Below the pieces are notes generated by a model. It was not told the origin of the DNA, did no database searches, and saw nothing but the letters and a program-made list of their open reading frames with translations. DNA of 64,000 bases from Siphonodentalium dalli (taxonomy: Eukaryota > Mollusca > Scaphopoda > Gadilida > Siphonodentaliidae): the NCBI GenBank assembly GCA_032622095.1, contig CP136065.1, forward strand, positions 37,360,732-37,424,731, written 5' to 3'. Positions within the stretch are counted from its first letter, which is position 1. Every line of letters begins with the position of its first letter. Of this stretch, positions 45,606-57,365 are shown piece by piece. Made by a program: the position numbers and the translations under genes.

Positions 45606-45656
45606 TTTGACTTCTTTGTTTTCTTCTTTTTCTCCAGGATTGAGCTTGACTTTTGC
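45606..45656 (-). CDS. ZCCHC10: ZCCHC10 homologue, small basic exon
   Basis: A 51 bp exon on the minus strand, too short for ordinary frame scanning. It lies between an acceptor (TTTTTAATGCAG) and a GTTAGT donor. Its first base completes the codon split at the end of the zinc-knuckle exon and its last two bases join the first base of the Ser-rich exon, so the phase is kept throughout. It encodes a short Ser-containing stretch followed by a run of Lys/Thr (EKKKKTKKSK). Known: the vertebrate protein has a similar Lys-rich linker between its helix and its Ser-rich tail. Inference: it belongs to the same transcript. The exon is short, so the call rests on splice sites, phase and position more than on similarity. 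Confidence 0.78.
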
Positions 45657-45802
45657 CTGCATTAAAAAGAACAAGAGTTGGTGAAGTCATGCACTGCCAA
45701 CTGAGGGTTCAAATTAAATTTAAGTGGGCTACAATACATACTACAATGTATAAGTTTTAGGATGCACACAAACTTCAAAAGAATATCTTGCAAACTGTCA
45801 AT

Positions 45803-46260
45803 AAAACAAGAGGCCGATCACGATCGGCAGATGTTTAACCCATACCTTGGTGATAGTGATTAGCTATTTTCAGCTTGGATCGCTAAAATCCTAGTTTTTT
45901 TTTAAAAGGGCCATAACTCCATTACCCAAATTTGAATTCTATCTGTATTTTGTGCTGAGAAATTCACATACCAAATTTGGTTTCGATCAGATAAATTTGT
46001 TTTGAGTTATTGCAGCATGCGTGAATTCTAAGTCGAAGAAGGGCATTAACTCCATAGAAAAAATTGAATCAAACTCAAATTCGAATTCTATCTGTATTTT
46101 GGGCTGAGAAAGTCACATACTAAATTTGGTTTCAATCAGATAAATCTGTTTTGAGTTATTGCGGCATGTGTGAATTCAAAGTCGAAGAAGGGCCATAGCT
46201 CCATCAAACAAGACAGTCAAAGACTGTGGGGTCGCTCACCAGACTGCAAAGACTGATAAG
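45803..46260 (+). repeat. ~140 bp unit array after AAACAAGAGGCC
   Basis: Opens AAACAAGAGGCCGATCACG. Units with GGGCCATAACTCC, GAATTCTATCTGTATTTTG and TTTTGAGTTATTG recur near 45908, 46045 and 46190. Non-coding. Confidence 0.75.
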
Positions 46261-46699
46261 ACTGGGACTTTGGAGACAACAACAGTCAGAACTTTTCATA
46301 ATCACTTTAAAAGAAGTAGATCTAAACAGGATATGTGGCTAGAGAGGCTTCATGATGTAGATCAGTGAATATCAAATTACCAAATCTACAAAATCTACCT
46401 TGAAATTACCAAATCTAACTTGAAACTACCAACTGTACACTAGTGATCACCCCCTCCTCCAGCTCAAGAAGTCCCCTCTCGCCCGGGGCCCAGACTCCCA
46501 AGTCTTAGGTTGAAATTTCACAACCGACATCTCAAACTTTCTCAATTGTTGGAAATTTTCAATCTCACAAGCGCTTTATATAAAACCATTTAGACATGAT
46601 TAAAGCCCAATTATCCATGGACCCAAAAACACTATATGTATGTCAGATTAATCAGTCAGGTAGTTCCAAGGTAGACGTTTTAATGAATTTTGTATTTTA

Positions 46700-47345
46700 A
46701 TGATTTTTTAGACACAAAAGTCTTAAGTCCCCATAGTCCCGTCATTTCTTAACAGGTTGACCTCATGTTAACAGATCTGAATCTCAGTCACTAAAGGATC
46801 CTCCATACTATATATAGAAGACATTATAAGTATTATTATAGAGACATACAGTTATGTCCCTGGTCCCGCCCTATTTAACCTGGTGACCCCATCTGCATAA
46901 ATTTGAATCCCAGACACCTAAGAACCCTTCATACTAAATATTAGTAAAATAAACCTGACAGTCCGTGTAAAGGAAGCATATTAAGAGGAAAACTGTCCTT
47001 TGCTTGGCCCCTATTTGACCAGGATGACCCCATTTGAACAAATCTGAACTACAGTCACAAAAGGACCCTTCATACCAAATATGAACCAATTCAACCTGAT
47101 GGTACATGAGAAGTCGTTTTTAAGAATTACTAAGGAGGGCAAGAGTTATGGCCCTGGCTTCACAACCATTTGACAGAGTGACCTCATTTGAACAAATCTG
47201 AATGTGAGTCACCTAGGGAACATCCACACCAAATATGAACCCATTCAGTCTCATGACCTAGAGAAGATGTTCAAAGAATTGTTGGCAGATGGATGGACGG
47301 ACAGACAGATGAACAGGTAACAGATGAGAAGTGATGACTATAGCT
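46700..47345 (+). repeat. ~150 bp unit array ending in GGACGGACAGACAG
   Basis: Units with GGTGACCCCAT(C/T)TG and ACAAATCTGAA recur near 46760, 46880, 47020 and 47175. It ends GGATGGACGGACAGACAGATG and GATGACTATAGC. Confidence 0.75.
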
Positions 47346-47789
47346 TCTTCTCATAAGAGCTTCAAATTTACATTTCATTGAACAAATCGGTCAGTCACCC
47401 CCCCCCCCCCACCCAACACTGTGGGGACATCCCTGTGAGAATATGACATACAACATTTATTTGACTACATTAGCTTAACAAAATTCCCATGACCTTGAGA
47501 GCAAGTGCATTCTGAGAATTATATTCCATTCACCAAGCCATCAGCTACCAGTGTCTGAGAGGTGTTGACATAGATAATTAGGTTTTAACCACTGCACACA
47601 CAGCTTTTTGATACTCCTACAGCTGTGATCAAAACAAGGATTTTGATGGGGTGAACAAGGAAGAGATAACATGGTATGATACAGTGTGGTGTGGCAGGGA
47701 CAGGAGGTGGGGTGGGGAGGGTGGGGTTGGGTAGCTGTGATATGTCTAAAAAAATCAAAGGTCAAAATGCAAAAATGTTTTGTTTTTTT

Positions 47790-48325
47790 TAGAGTTATGT
47801 CCCTGGCTCTGCCCCTATTTGACCCAGTGACCCCATTTGCACAAATCTGAACCCCAGTCACCCAAGGTCCCTCTGTACCAATATAAGCTAAATATTTTTT
47901 TAGAAGAAGTCATTGTAAGAATTACTATGAGTTATGGCCCTGGTTTCTCAACTAATTGACCGGGTGACCTCATTTGAACAAATCTGAACACCAGTCACCC
48001 AAGGACCCTCCATAGCAAATATTAGCTAAATCGGCACAATGGTTCTGAACAAGAAGTCGTTGTAAGAATTACTATGGAGGAATAGAGTTATGGCCCTGGC
48101 TTCGCAACTATTTGACCCAGTGACCTCATTTGAACAAATCTGAATGAGAGTCACATAGGGAACATCCACACCAAATATGAACCAATTCGGTCTTCCGGTT
48201 TCAGAGGAGAAGATGTTCAAAGAATTGTTGAAGGACGGATGGACGGACGGACAGATGGACGGACGGATGGACGGACGGACGAGGAGTGATGACTATAGCT
48301 CCACCAGAGACTTCGTCTCAGGTGA
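47790..48325 (+). repeat. Second copy of the ~150 bp unit array
   Basis: Same words as the 46.7 kb array (TTATGGCCCTGG, CATTTGAACAAATCTGAA) in three units, ending in a GGACGGACGGAC tract at 48240-48280 and GATGACTATAGCTCC. C13 run at 47397 lies between the two arrays. Confidence 0.75.
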
Positions 48326-48959
48326 GCTAAAAACTTGGGCTGAGAAACACATATATAAAATTTGGTTCTAATCAAATAAAAAATGTTTGCATTATCGCAC
48401 CATGCATTAAATTGATGACCAGAGTTAATAATTTTACAAGTCTGTAAACAGCAGAAACCAGAGGCCTATGTGGGAGTTAATAAACTCTAGACCACTCAGA
48501 TGGCTATTAAAACCACTTCATTTCTGCAGAACAGTGAGCACATCAAATTGGACTGTAAGACTTTATAAAAATAAACAAACACTACAAAACCCAGATTCTG
48601 ACAGGCTTCTCTGAGTACAGCAAGCTCCATCAATCAATTTTTGATAAACAATTATTGCCAGTGTTGTTTGTCTGCCTCTAACTAGCAAGAGGGAATGTTA
48701 TCATTATATTTCAAATAGAGTTGTCCACCACTCCACCATATAGCTTTTAAAATGGCTTTGGACTTACAGGTATATGTATAACAAATGTACTCTCAACACT
48801 GCATATTGGATATTCACATGATAATTTAATGATAGCATAATATTAAATGCAACTATCGCAATAAAATCTTCATGTAGGACATCACACCTAATTAATGTAT
48901 AAAACTATGAAATAGAGTGTTCGTTAATAACCCTGGTTCAAGAGTATAAGGGTTCATTA

Positions 48960-49430
48960 ATAAAAAACCAAAATCCATACAGATGAAAAATGTGCTAAGG
49001 AAAACCTTGGTAAGAAATATGAGGTAAATCAGAAGAAACATAATTGACTTATTGCTTTGGATTGTATGTGAGTGAAAGGGTTAATTATTACTAATCCGAT
49101 AAACCAATCTATACCAAAAAATATACTCGTGAGCCATGCGTCATCATAAACCTGCATATAAAATAGGAACACAATCAGACACAAAAAAATACATGAGTTA
49201 TGGCATTGGATAGAACATGACCATGTATGGATGGAAAGTGTTAATTATTTCTAAACCGATCAACCGATCGATACCAAAAACTATACAGGTGAGGGGTGTG
49301 TCATAAACATGCACATAAAATTTGAACACAATCTGATAAAAAAAACTTGAGTAATCAAAATCGGATAGCAAGTGTCTATGAACAGGCAGACGGACAGAAG
49401 GACAGACAGACGGACGAATGACGGATACAC
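48960..49430 (+). repeat. Two-unit array ending in GACAGACAGACGG
   Basis: AACCAATCTATACCAAAAA and AACCGATCGATACCAAAAA start units at 49101 and 49257 (period about 155). The end is a GGACAGAAGGACAGACAGAC tract at 49390. Confidence 0.7.
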
Positions 49431-49485
49431 ATGGGTACACATCAAAATTAATATGTATTATTATATTCTCACCAATAGATTATAG

Positions 49486-50645
49486 AAATGAATGTGTCAA
49501 TGACACTGTAGCTCAACTTGGAAAGGGGATAATATCATACATCACTCTCAATAGAATGATAAGGAATGTGGAAAGTTTGTATGTTTACGTAATACCAGAG
49601 GTCAACCCGAAGAGCCCTATGAAGTTTGGGATCAATTGGATGAAAAGTGTTGGCAATAGGGCGAAGTACATGTATGTCAAACTATTTAGTGATGCAAAGA
49701 GTAAAATCCAAGACGACTGTCAGCAACCAAGTTTTTTTTATTGAATATCGTTCAAATTTGATAGCTCCTATCTAGAAGTGATCCTGAACATGCCAGTTAA
49801 TTTTTAAAACATTTCTCCAATAAATATCGGCTGCAGGGTGTGCTGATGGATTCAAATGTGAAATCCAAGATAGCAAAACTTTTTATGGCGGCCATGTTAT
49901 TAAAACTTATTTTGGAACAATTTAATGGTTCCCATCTGGTGGGCACCCAGAAGATCCATATGAAATTTTGTGATGATTGGATGAGGGATGTCGTTTGTAG
50001 GGTGTGCCAAAGGATAGCTCCCATCTAGAGGTGACCCTAAACATACCCATTAAGTTTCAAAACAATTGTCAAATAAATGTGGGCTATAGGGTGTGCCGAT
50101 GGATTCAAATTTAAAATCTAAGATGCTGCTGGCAACCATGATTTTGAACGAATTTCGGAAAAATTTATGGCTCCCATCTAGAAGTCACCCTAAAGATCTT
50201 TTGAGGTTTGGTGATGATCAGATGAGGGATGTGGCCTGTAGGCTGTGCCAAAAGATTTAGTTATGCAAAGAGTAAATCCAAGATTGCTGTTGGCAGTCAT
50301 GTTTTTCATTGAAAATTTTCAAATTTGATAGCTCCCATCTACAGGTGATCCTAAACATGTCTGTAAATTTTCAAAATAATTCTTGAATAAATGTGTCCTG
50401 CAGGGTGTGCTGATGGATTCAAATTTGAAATCCAAGATGGCTGCTGGCAGCCATGCTTTTTAACAAATTACTGAAAAAATTGATGGCTCCCATCGAAAGG
50501 TCACCCTGAAGATCCATATGAAGTCTGGTGAGATCGGATGAGAGAATTACTTGTAGGGTGTGCTAAAGGTAATTGTTGACGGACAGATGGATGGATACAC
50601 ACATATGCGCATGAAATGACAAACACCAACAATAATTGCAGAGAT
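49486..50645 (+). mobile_element. Pearl-like element, second copy (five core units)
   Basis: Same left flank (TGTCAATGACACTGTAGCTC) and similar core units with AATCCAAGA near 49689, 49860, 50110, 50272 and 50427, each followed by GCTCCCATCTAGAGGT-like text. The end is GGACAGATGGATGGATACACAC. The units are longer and more diverged than in the 4.2 kb copy. Confidence 0.6.
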
Positions 50646-50649
50646 AATT

Positions 50650-51550
50650 AATGCTATCCCCCACATTGCGATATAGATTTTTTCACTTTCATACTATCTC
50701 ATGCATGAGCAATGATTCATTTACATGTTCCAATGCATGGTATGTGTAGGACTATTTCAAAACTCTTGGAATCGGTAGAGATATCCTTATATAATTATTT
50801 TATGTCATGATAAAACTTTTTGTGTTGATATTTGGCATACTTATGAGGAAATGAATAGATGAATAATATGGAAACTATATTTCTCTGCAGTGGGCAGTGA
50901 AGAAGACTGAGTAAGTGGAGTCCACAGAGATCAACATTCATGGCGCAACAATTGAAAGTATTTATGGGAAAATTTAGTGCCCTAAATGGTGAATTTATGT
51001 GGAAATGCATATAATAAAAAGAAAATCTTAGTGTGTTTGAGTGGATACTAAAAATTATCTCAATCCTGATCAAGAAAATGTTTATTTTCGCCCAGTCACT
51101 CATGAGATCATTTTCAGTATCCACGCTGTGTTGGTCCATTGCGATGACACGATACGTTCTCTGCATGTGTGTGTGATGATACGATCTGTTGACTGCGTGC
51201 GTACATATGTTGTGTTGTAATGACACGATCCATTGCCTCCATGTGTGCGTACGTTGTGATGTAAGGCAGTGCTTCTGATTGCAGCTAAGTTCAATATTTA
51301 AATAAATGCAAAATTGTATCTGTAATCACATGAAACCCCTATTATATCATTAAAAAGGCCATTACATATTTCCTTATCTCTCACTAGTTACATTCAAGTG
51401 AATTAATACTATTTTGAAAAGCCGCACATGACACCAACATCAGACAATGCAAAATGATTGCTTTGTTCATTAAAGTTAAATTCTTGTCCAACTTCGTTGC
51501 ACTAACGAGAATAGGCACAAAAACAAAGACGCAAATTGAGGGTTATATTT
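50650..51550. other. Intronic, no feature recognised
   Basis: A 143-codon minus-strand frame at 51226-50795 is Ile/His/Phe-rich, lacks motifs and has no splice support; probably chance. Confidence 0.4.
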
Positions 51551-51552
51551 AT

Positions 51553-51604
51553 CCGTCGCCAGCCCCAGAGAGCGCAATATTGCATGCTCTGGGGCTGGCG
51601 ACGG
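51553..51604. repeat. 52 bp GC-rich hairpin
   Basis: 18 bp perfect arms CCGTCGCCAGCCCCAGAG and inverse. The inner GCAAT/ATTGC also pairs; three mismatches lie between. Confidence 0.95.
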
Positions 51605-51750
51605 AAAATCCAACTGTTGTATATGGTTGTGAAGTGTCTCAACCAATGCTTAAATGTATGCATTTTGCAAATTCTTTTAAGGATTTTGATTCATTTAATA
51701 AAATCTTAATTCCCAACATAACTCTTTGGAGATCCTCTATATCTGTTTAA

Positions 51751-52223
51751 AGGTACGGTTGGCCTTGGCGGTGGGTATCCTGTAAAAATATTTCCACCCG
51801 TCAAAAACCGCCATAAACAGAAAGAACAACAAAATGTAGACAGACTTTGTCCGTATACAAATAAGAAATATCGCATAAACAGTATGTTATTGTCATTTGT
51901 TTGACCATTGTTATGTAAACAAAAGCATAAAAATTACTTTCTGGTGGTAAACATAAAGAGCATTCTTTGTGGGTGAATTCCTGATATGGAACAAATAAAG
52001 AGCGTTTATGCCATTTTTGTGTGATTAGCCAGTAGCATTGTGCTGTCTTCTGTAACACAATCAGGCTCTTGCTTAGGTAAAATATAGTAGGTCTTTATGA
52101 TAACATGCTGTTTACGCGATAGTCATGGTATATATGAACGAAACTGTATGCATTTTAATGTTTTTCTGTTTACGGTGATTGGAACAAATATGAATATTTT
52201 CGACAACTAAGGCCTCACGTGCC
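51751..52223. mobile_element. TTAA MITE (AGGCACG family), full length
   Basis: TTAA at 51747-51750 and 52224-52227. Ends are AGGTACGGTTGGCC and GGCCTCACGTGCC. It is about 473 bp and intronic. Confidence 0.9.
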
Positions 52224-52585
52224 TTAAATGAAATGAAAATTTTCTCCGATAATGTCCAACCTGTCAAATCCTAGCAACTAAAACTTTATTGACATAAATA
52301 TAAGTCAAATATCCTTCGCAGACGTCTGCGTCGATTTAAAACAAGAAACACCATGATGCTCGCATTTAATTACCATTATGGCTTGTGATGAGTTAAAAGT
52401 AGAATCTCTCGGTTGTGTACATACTAGTATACAACTTAACGGATGCAATGCATACAATTGTCTAAAATTCCTGTTATTGCCCGTATTCCAACTTCAATGC
52501 AAAGCACACAACATGAGCACTGGATCTGCCTGAACACTCATTAGCGCACTTTACTGACTGAGCCACCAGAGATCCCCAACCATAA

Positions 52586-53157
52586 TGAAAGTGTGAATGA
52601 CACTGTAGCTCAACTTGGGAAGGAGTTTATTTTTTGCTGAGCAATGAATAGAATGATAAAGAAGAAGGAAAGCCAAAAAGTTCCAGTAAAGGTCTTGTAT
52701 TGTGTAGATGTAATTATTTTCATTTCAAACATTTCATCAATAAATGTGGGCTGCACGGTGTGCAGATGGATTCAAATTTGAAATCCAAGATGACTGCCAT
52801 GTTTTATAATGAATTTCGGCAACAATCGATGGCTCAAATCTAGAGGTCACCCCGAAGATCCATATGAAGTTTTGGTGATGATCAGATGAGGGATGTGGCC
52901 TGTAGGGTGTGCCAAAGGATTTAAACAGGCAAAGAGTAAAATCCATGATGGCCACTGGTAGCCATGTTTTTCAACGAATTTCAGAACAAATTTATGGCTC
53001 CCGAAGATCCATATTAAGTTTGGCGATGATCGGATGAGGGATGCAGCCTGTGGGGTGAGACAAAGGAAATTGTTGACTGATGGAAGCACGCACAGACGGA
53101 AAAACGACAGACACCAACCTACAGCAATAGCTCAAACTTTACAAAGTAAAGTTGAGC
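52586..53157 (+). mobile_element. Pearl-like element, third copy (two core units)
   Basis: Left flank AATGAAAGTGTGAATGACAC, two core units (AATCCAAGATGACTG at 52779 and AATCCATGATGGCCA at 52940), right flank AGCACGCACAGACGG, then AGCTCAAACTTTACAAAGTAAAGTTGAGCTAT. That right end is itself an inverted repeat matching the left TAGCTCAACTT. Confidence 0.6.
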
Positions 53158-53530
53158 TATAAACCCATTTATTTTAGCATCAATACTTTATGCAGGTGTG
53201 TAACGATTCATGGTGAATTCAATGTATCATGATGCACTATCAAGCGATACACGTATAGTATCGTGTCATGTGTATCACGATACAGAAAATCAAGTAATTT
53301 CTGAAGATGGGCATGTATAAAAGAGTTAAAACTGTAATTTTCTCTAAAGTTTACATGTCTATTATGTGTATTTGACTCATCTGGATAACTATATAACTGT
53401 ATTTTAGTTTAATATGAACTGTATCTCCAGTTATAAGCATGTTAGTTTGTGATATGTATCGTATCGTTGATCATGTGTCGTGATTCGTATCATATCGTGA
53501 ACAAGTGTACCATTAACACCTAAATTAGGG
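53158..53530. repeat. Degenerate TATCGTGTATCACGATA words
   Basis: Several imperfect GTATCATGATGC / GATACACG / TATCGTATCG words at 53215-53505, partly inverted. This may be an old foldback element; the ends are not clear. Confidence 0.4.
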
Positions 53531-53581
53531 ACATACCCTATGACACTATGTATACATGTATAACATACTGCATAAACTCAC

Positions 53582-53743
53582 AATGTTTCCATCTTTTGTT
53601 TGTTTTCTTCTTGTTTCATACGTTTCTTGAGGTCCTTAGTGCGGGATTCTCTATACACATACTTTCGTTTCCCTTTACATTCATATGTCCAGTGGCCCTT
53701 CTGTAAACACTTCTGGCATGTGACAGTCTCAACACTTGGATCT
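53582..53743 (-). CDS. ZCCHC10: ZCCHC10 homologue, zinc-knuckle exon (internal)
   Basis: Internal coding exon of 162 bp on the minus strand. Seen: a pyrimidine-rich acceptor ending TTTCAG just above 53743 and a GTGAGT donor just below 53582. The open frame holds a CX2CX4HX4C zinc knuckle ([14 protein letters not shown]), then [12 protein letters not shown] and a Lys/Glu/Gln-rich helix-like stretch. Known: ZCCHC10 proteins carry a nearly identical knuckle followed by GKRKYLHRPSRT; their cellular role is poorly defined and they are small, probably nuclear proteins. The exon begins with the third base of a codon and ends with two bases of the next, which matches the following exon. The upstream exon with the start codon was not identified; the window may or may not contain it. 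The alternative, another CCHC protein, is unlikely because the residues flanking the knuckle are conserved too. Confidence 0.88.
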
Positions 53744-53873
53744 CTGAAATTACAAAAGAAGGAATTTTAATGGACAAATTGTCTGGAGCAGAAAAAAGTA
53801 TAAACTATACCAGAGGCCTAGTTTCCTTTATCTTCACCAGCCAGGCCTGAGAATATAATGCTGGATAGTTGCA

Positions 53874-54475
53874 GAATAAGGTCCCCACAGGGTGAATTAT
53901 CAAAAAATTCACCCTCTCTGGAGACCCCTTCTGCATGGCCTCATCTAAGGGAGACCTAGACACAGATTTAAGTTCACAGATGATGATGATGTGCACCAAT
54001 TGAGCCCCATGTGTCGTCTGCCAATTTGGGGGTATTTGATTTTGAGGTACCCAGAAGGGTGAATTTAGTGATGCTAGCCTGCTGTGCGGGGTAACATCAC
54101 TAAATTCACATTCTGGGGACTTCATTCTGCAAATGTCCGGCACTTTATTCTCAGTTCTGTCACCAGCCAGTAACATTGTTCAAGATTGATGGAAAATTAC
54201 ATGTACATGCACTTGTAGAAACATAGCATTTCCTCAAGCTGCAGAAAAATACAATTGCATGTGACAATGTCTACATCTAAGGGAGACCTAGACACAGATT
54301 TAAGTTCACAGATGATGATGTGCACCAATTGAGCCCCATGATTATGCATTGTGTCGTCTGCCAATTTGGGGGTATTTGATTTTGAGGTCCCCAGAAAGGT
54401 GAATTTAGTTATGCTAGCCCGCTGTGCGGGGAAAAGTCTCTATATTCACCTTCTGGGGACTTCATTCTGCAAATA
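53874..54475. repeat. Three GAATGAGGT-family hairpins, two in a 332 bp duplication
   Basis: A shortened hairpin is at 53874-53935. Fuller ones are at 54032-54133 and 54380-54473. The last two lie in tandem direct copies (53942-54273 and 54274-54603, TCTAAGGGAGACCTAGACAC...CATGTGACAATGTC). Confidence 0.85.
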
Positions 54476-54603
54476 GCACTTATTATTCTTAGATCAAACA
54501 CTAGCCAGTAACATTGGTCAATATTGATGGAAAAGTACATGCACTTGTAGAAACATAGCATTTCCTCAAACTACATAAAAAATAAAATTGCATGTGACAA
54601 TGT

Positions 54604-55284
54604 CCACCAAGGGAACAAAGCAATTAGTCAGTGTAACATGGATTGCACATAACATTATATATTGATAACTGAACACAGATTTATAATTTATTGATCAGGT
54701 GGGAACTGTATTATAGAAAGGAAACATGATGCTGAAGCTACAGTTATTAAAGTTAAACTCAGAGCAGCAATATAAAAATCAATAGCTGAAACATTAATTA
54801 AAGATATGCAACTAGACGATGTCCTGTCACAGGACTCCTGTGTGATCTCAAAGGTAAAAGAGAATCATTTGAAGATTGCTCAATTTATCATCAAGACAAC
54901 ACAAATATTATTATTTCCAAGATGAATCAAACTTGGACTGCATCTTCAGAAATGTGAACTATGTACATGTACCAAATATCAAGAATATTGCTCTTGAAAG
55001 TCATCATCCGGACTGTGACCGGACAACCTGAAAACTTGGCCTGCGTCTTCGTCGATGTGAGCCATGCACGTATAAAATATAAAGAAGTTCTGTTGAATAT
55101 TGCTCGTTACCATCTGGACAACCAGAAAACAGCAATTTCTTGGTTGAAAAAATAACTCCATCAAATATCATCGGACCGTGACCAAATTAGAACTTAACAT
55201 ACCACCATTGAAGTCATTGTGCGTCACTGAGAAGTGTTACGTTATCAAAGAGCCACAGTGCCAAATAGGTCCGATTGTACATAC
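54604..55284. other. No gene recognised
   Basis: Weak similarity between 54840-54960 and 54960-55190 (GACAACC, CATCTTCAGAAATGTGA / CGTCTTCGTCGATGTGA) suggests a decayed tandem unit. The frames on both strands are not convincing. Confidence 0.4.
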
Positions 55285-55389
55285 AGTGAGAGCTTTCCGA
55301 TGAATGGCAACAAGCCATATTTCCGACTAAATCATGAAAAGTTAATTCTTCTGTGGTTAAGGAGTCGATTATTTAGGGCATTACTGTAG
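55285..55389. mobile_element. Mariner-type MITE, right half only
   Basis: From AGTGAGAGCTTTCCGATGAA to GGGCATTACTGTA, colinear with 60513-60626. The left arm is missing. Confidence 0.82.
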
Positions 55390-55924
55390 GTGTCGATATG
55401 AAACATTCCTGTTTTCATCGAAATTAACCAATTTTTAAAAGTTGTTTTCACCATTACCGTAATCACTGGAAATATATCAGTATATTTGAAATGGTACATG
55501 TACATGTATAGATCTGTAAAGAGAATAGAAGTAATTTATGTCAATTGCCCATATAAATAAATGGTTTTCCACAACTCACGTGCATAACTGTTTCCATCCA
55601 GGATATGGAATTGGAAACCGCCTAGTCGTTTGTGTGTATTTGAGGGTAAGATAAATATTCATATCACAAACCATGTATTGAGATACCAGTCATATTGCAA
55701 GACAAACTGATCTCACATCATACAAACAGAGTTTAGGCCTCATCTTCTGGGAAGTATCTGTAGTCTCAAATAACATGTAACATTGTTTTTAGTTACTTTT
55801 TCTCTTCTGGAAAGTTTCTATATCCCCTAATTTTCAGAAGATAAAATGCATAATCGAGATGACTAATGGGTGAACATCAAATTCAACTGGGGAACTTCAA
55901 TCTGCTCCTAGGTCTCCCATAGCA

Positions 55925-56040
55925 GTTGAGGCCTAAGCAAAATGAGGTCCCAAGAGGGTGAATTTGGTGATGCTAACCCACTGTGTGTGATAGCATCATT
56001 AAATTTACCCTCTGATGACCTCATTCTGCAAATGACAGAC
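55925..56040. repeat. GAATGAGGT-family hairpin
   Basis: GAGGCCTAAGCAAAATGAGG at the left and CCTCATTCTGCAAATGACAG at the right, with the GATGCTA/TAGCATC centre. Confidence 0.85.
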
Positions 56041-56374
56041 AGTTGCAGACTTGTTGATGCACATGTTTCACTTAGATAGGATGCAATCTATCATTCAGTC
56101 CACAAAACACTCTTAAATTGAAATAAACCAGATAAATGAGATCACAAGAGACAAAATTGATTTGAGACTTTGTATTTGTTTCCTTTGAGAGGAAATCAAT
56201 CAGGAATGCTCCCAGCTATTGTCACTTCTTAAGAGTCCACAACACTTGTTACCATATGGAATTGCATGTCTTTTATCTGATTGTATTTTAGCATTATACA
56301 GTTTTAATGGATATGCATTGTGCTGTTTTGAGAATGGGTGATCCATTGTGTGTCAACATCAACTGTTACTTACT

Positions 56375-56781
56375 GACAGCTTCATAGGTCGCCTCGCATA
56401 CATAAGAGAATGCATTGGCTTAACACATATTAAAAATGATAAAATTGTCAAAGAATGTAGAAAAATATTATAAAAATTGTTTAAAAATGTCAGAAAAAAT
56501 TATAAAATTGTTAAAGAATGTAAGAAAAAATGGTAAAAAGTGTTAAAAAAAGAATTTGTTTAGGCCAATGCATTCTCTTATATATGCGAGGCGACATATG
56601 GTCGACTCGCATATATAAGAGAATGCATTGGCACAGGGCATAACTGTAACCATCACAATGTGGTCAATGAACCGGTTCCAATGATATCCATATGTGTATG
56701 ATGTTATTGAGACAGACCGAAGATATTTTAGGCTGTTGAAGCTTTATTTGGGCATTTTTGGCCGTTTTGTTGGGTAAAGGG
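56375..56781. mobile_element. piggyBac-type MITE, left-truncated copy
   Basis: Same family as 42134-42509. It has the right end TTGTTGGGTAAAGGG followed by TTAA at 56782-56785, the same internal module and middle, but a longer A/T-rich stretch. The left CCCTTTACCC end is absent. Confidence 0.82.
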
Positions 56782-56789
56782 TTAAAACC

Positions 56790-57100
56790 ATGCACATCTA
56801 CATGTACCAGTACCTGCATGTGTAACTGATGTGGTTAGATAACACATACTGCCATCACACTATGAGCGAGACAATCAACAATCTGGCATGGTTGATAAAG
56901 ACTCAAACTTGATCTGGGTTGATGGACATCTCAACGTGCCCATGTAATTGAAACAAGGCAACAGGGATAAGCCTAGAGGGTGACATGGGAGCAGTGTTCG
57001 TGCTGACACGAAAAATCTTTTGGCCAAATGAACAAAAGCATCGCTAGAGCATGGCAAAATACGCCCTTAAGCCATTTCGATTTGTTGTACCACAAAATTA
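56790..57100. other. No gene recognised
   Basis: A 60-codon minus-strand frame at 57057-56875 has no motif and no splice support. Confidence 0.4.
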
Positions 57101-57365
57101 AAATAATACTTTGAGCTTACATTTGAAGAATATCTGATATACCCCTAATTTCAATGCCAAAATGCGTCAAATTCTAAGTCGAAAGAGGGCTGTAACACAT
57201 GTAAAAATAAATAGACGGAACTCATATTTGAACATGGCCTTTATCTTTAGATGGGAAATACACATAACAACTTTGGTTTAGATCAAATTATTCAAACTGT
57301 AATTATCGATCGGAAACCAAAAATGTTAACGGATGGACAGATGGACGGACAGACAAACTGATTAC
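57100..57365 (+). repeat. Short copy of a GGAC-tailed array
   Basis: AATTCTAAGTCGAAAGAGGGC, ATAAATAGACGGAACTCATA and a GGATGGACAGATGGACGG tail. One or two units only. Confidence 0.6.

Larger units (their letters stand above)
45657..53581 (-). other. ZCCHC10 intron (between zinc-knuckle exon and small basic exon)
   Basis: About 7.9 kb intron. It is filled with simple-unit arrays ending in GGAC/AGAC tracts (45.8-49.4 kb), two pearl-like elements (49.49-50.65 and 52.59-53.16 kb), a GC-rich hairpin and a TTAA MITE (51751-52223). I saw no convincing additional exon. Confidence 0.65.

Noticed and set aside
48230-48290. GGACGGACGGAC tract as a regulatory site cluster
   Set aside because: It is the usual microsatellite end of the arrays in this genome and recurs at many array ends.
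54961-55164. Opposed 60-64 codon frames as a small gene
   Set aside because: They overlap on both strands in decayed repeat-like DNA and have no motif or splice support.
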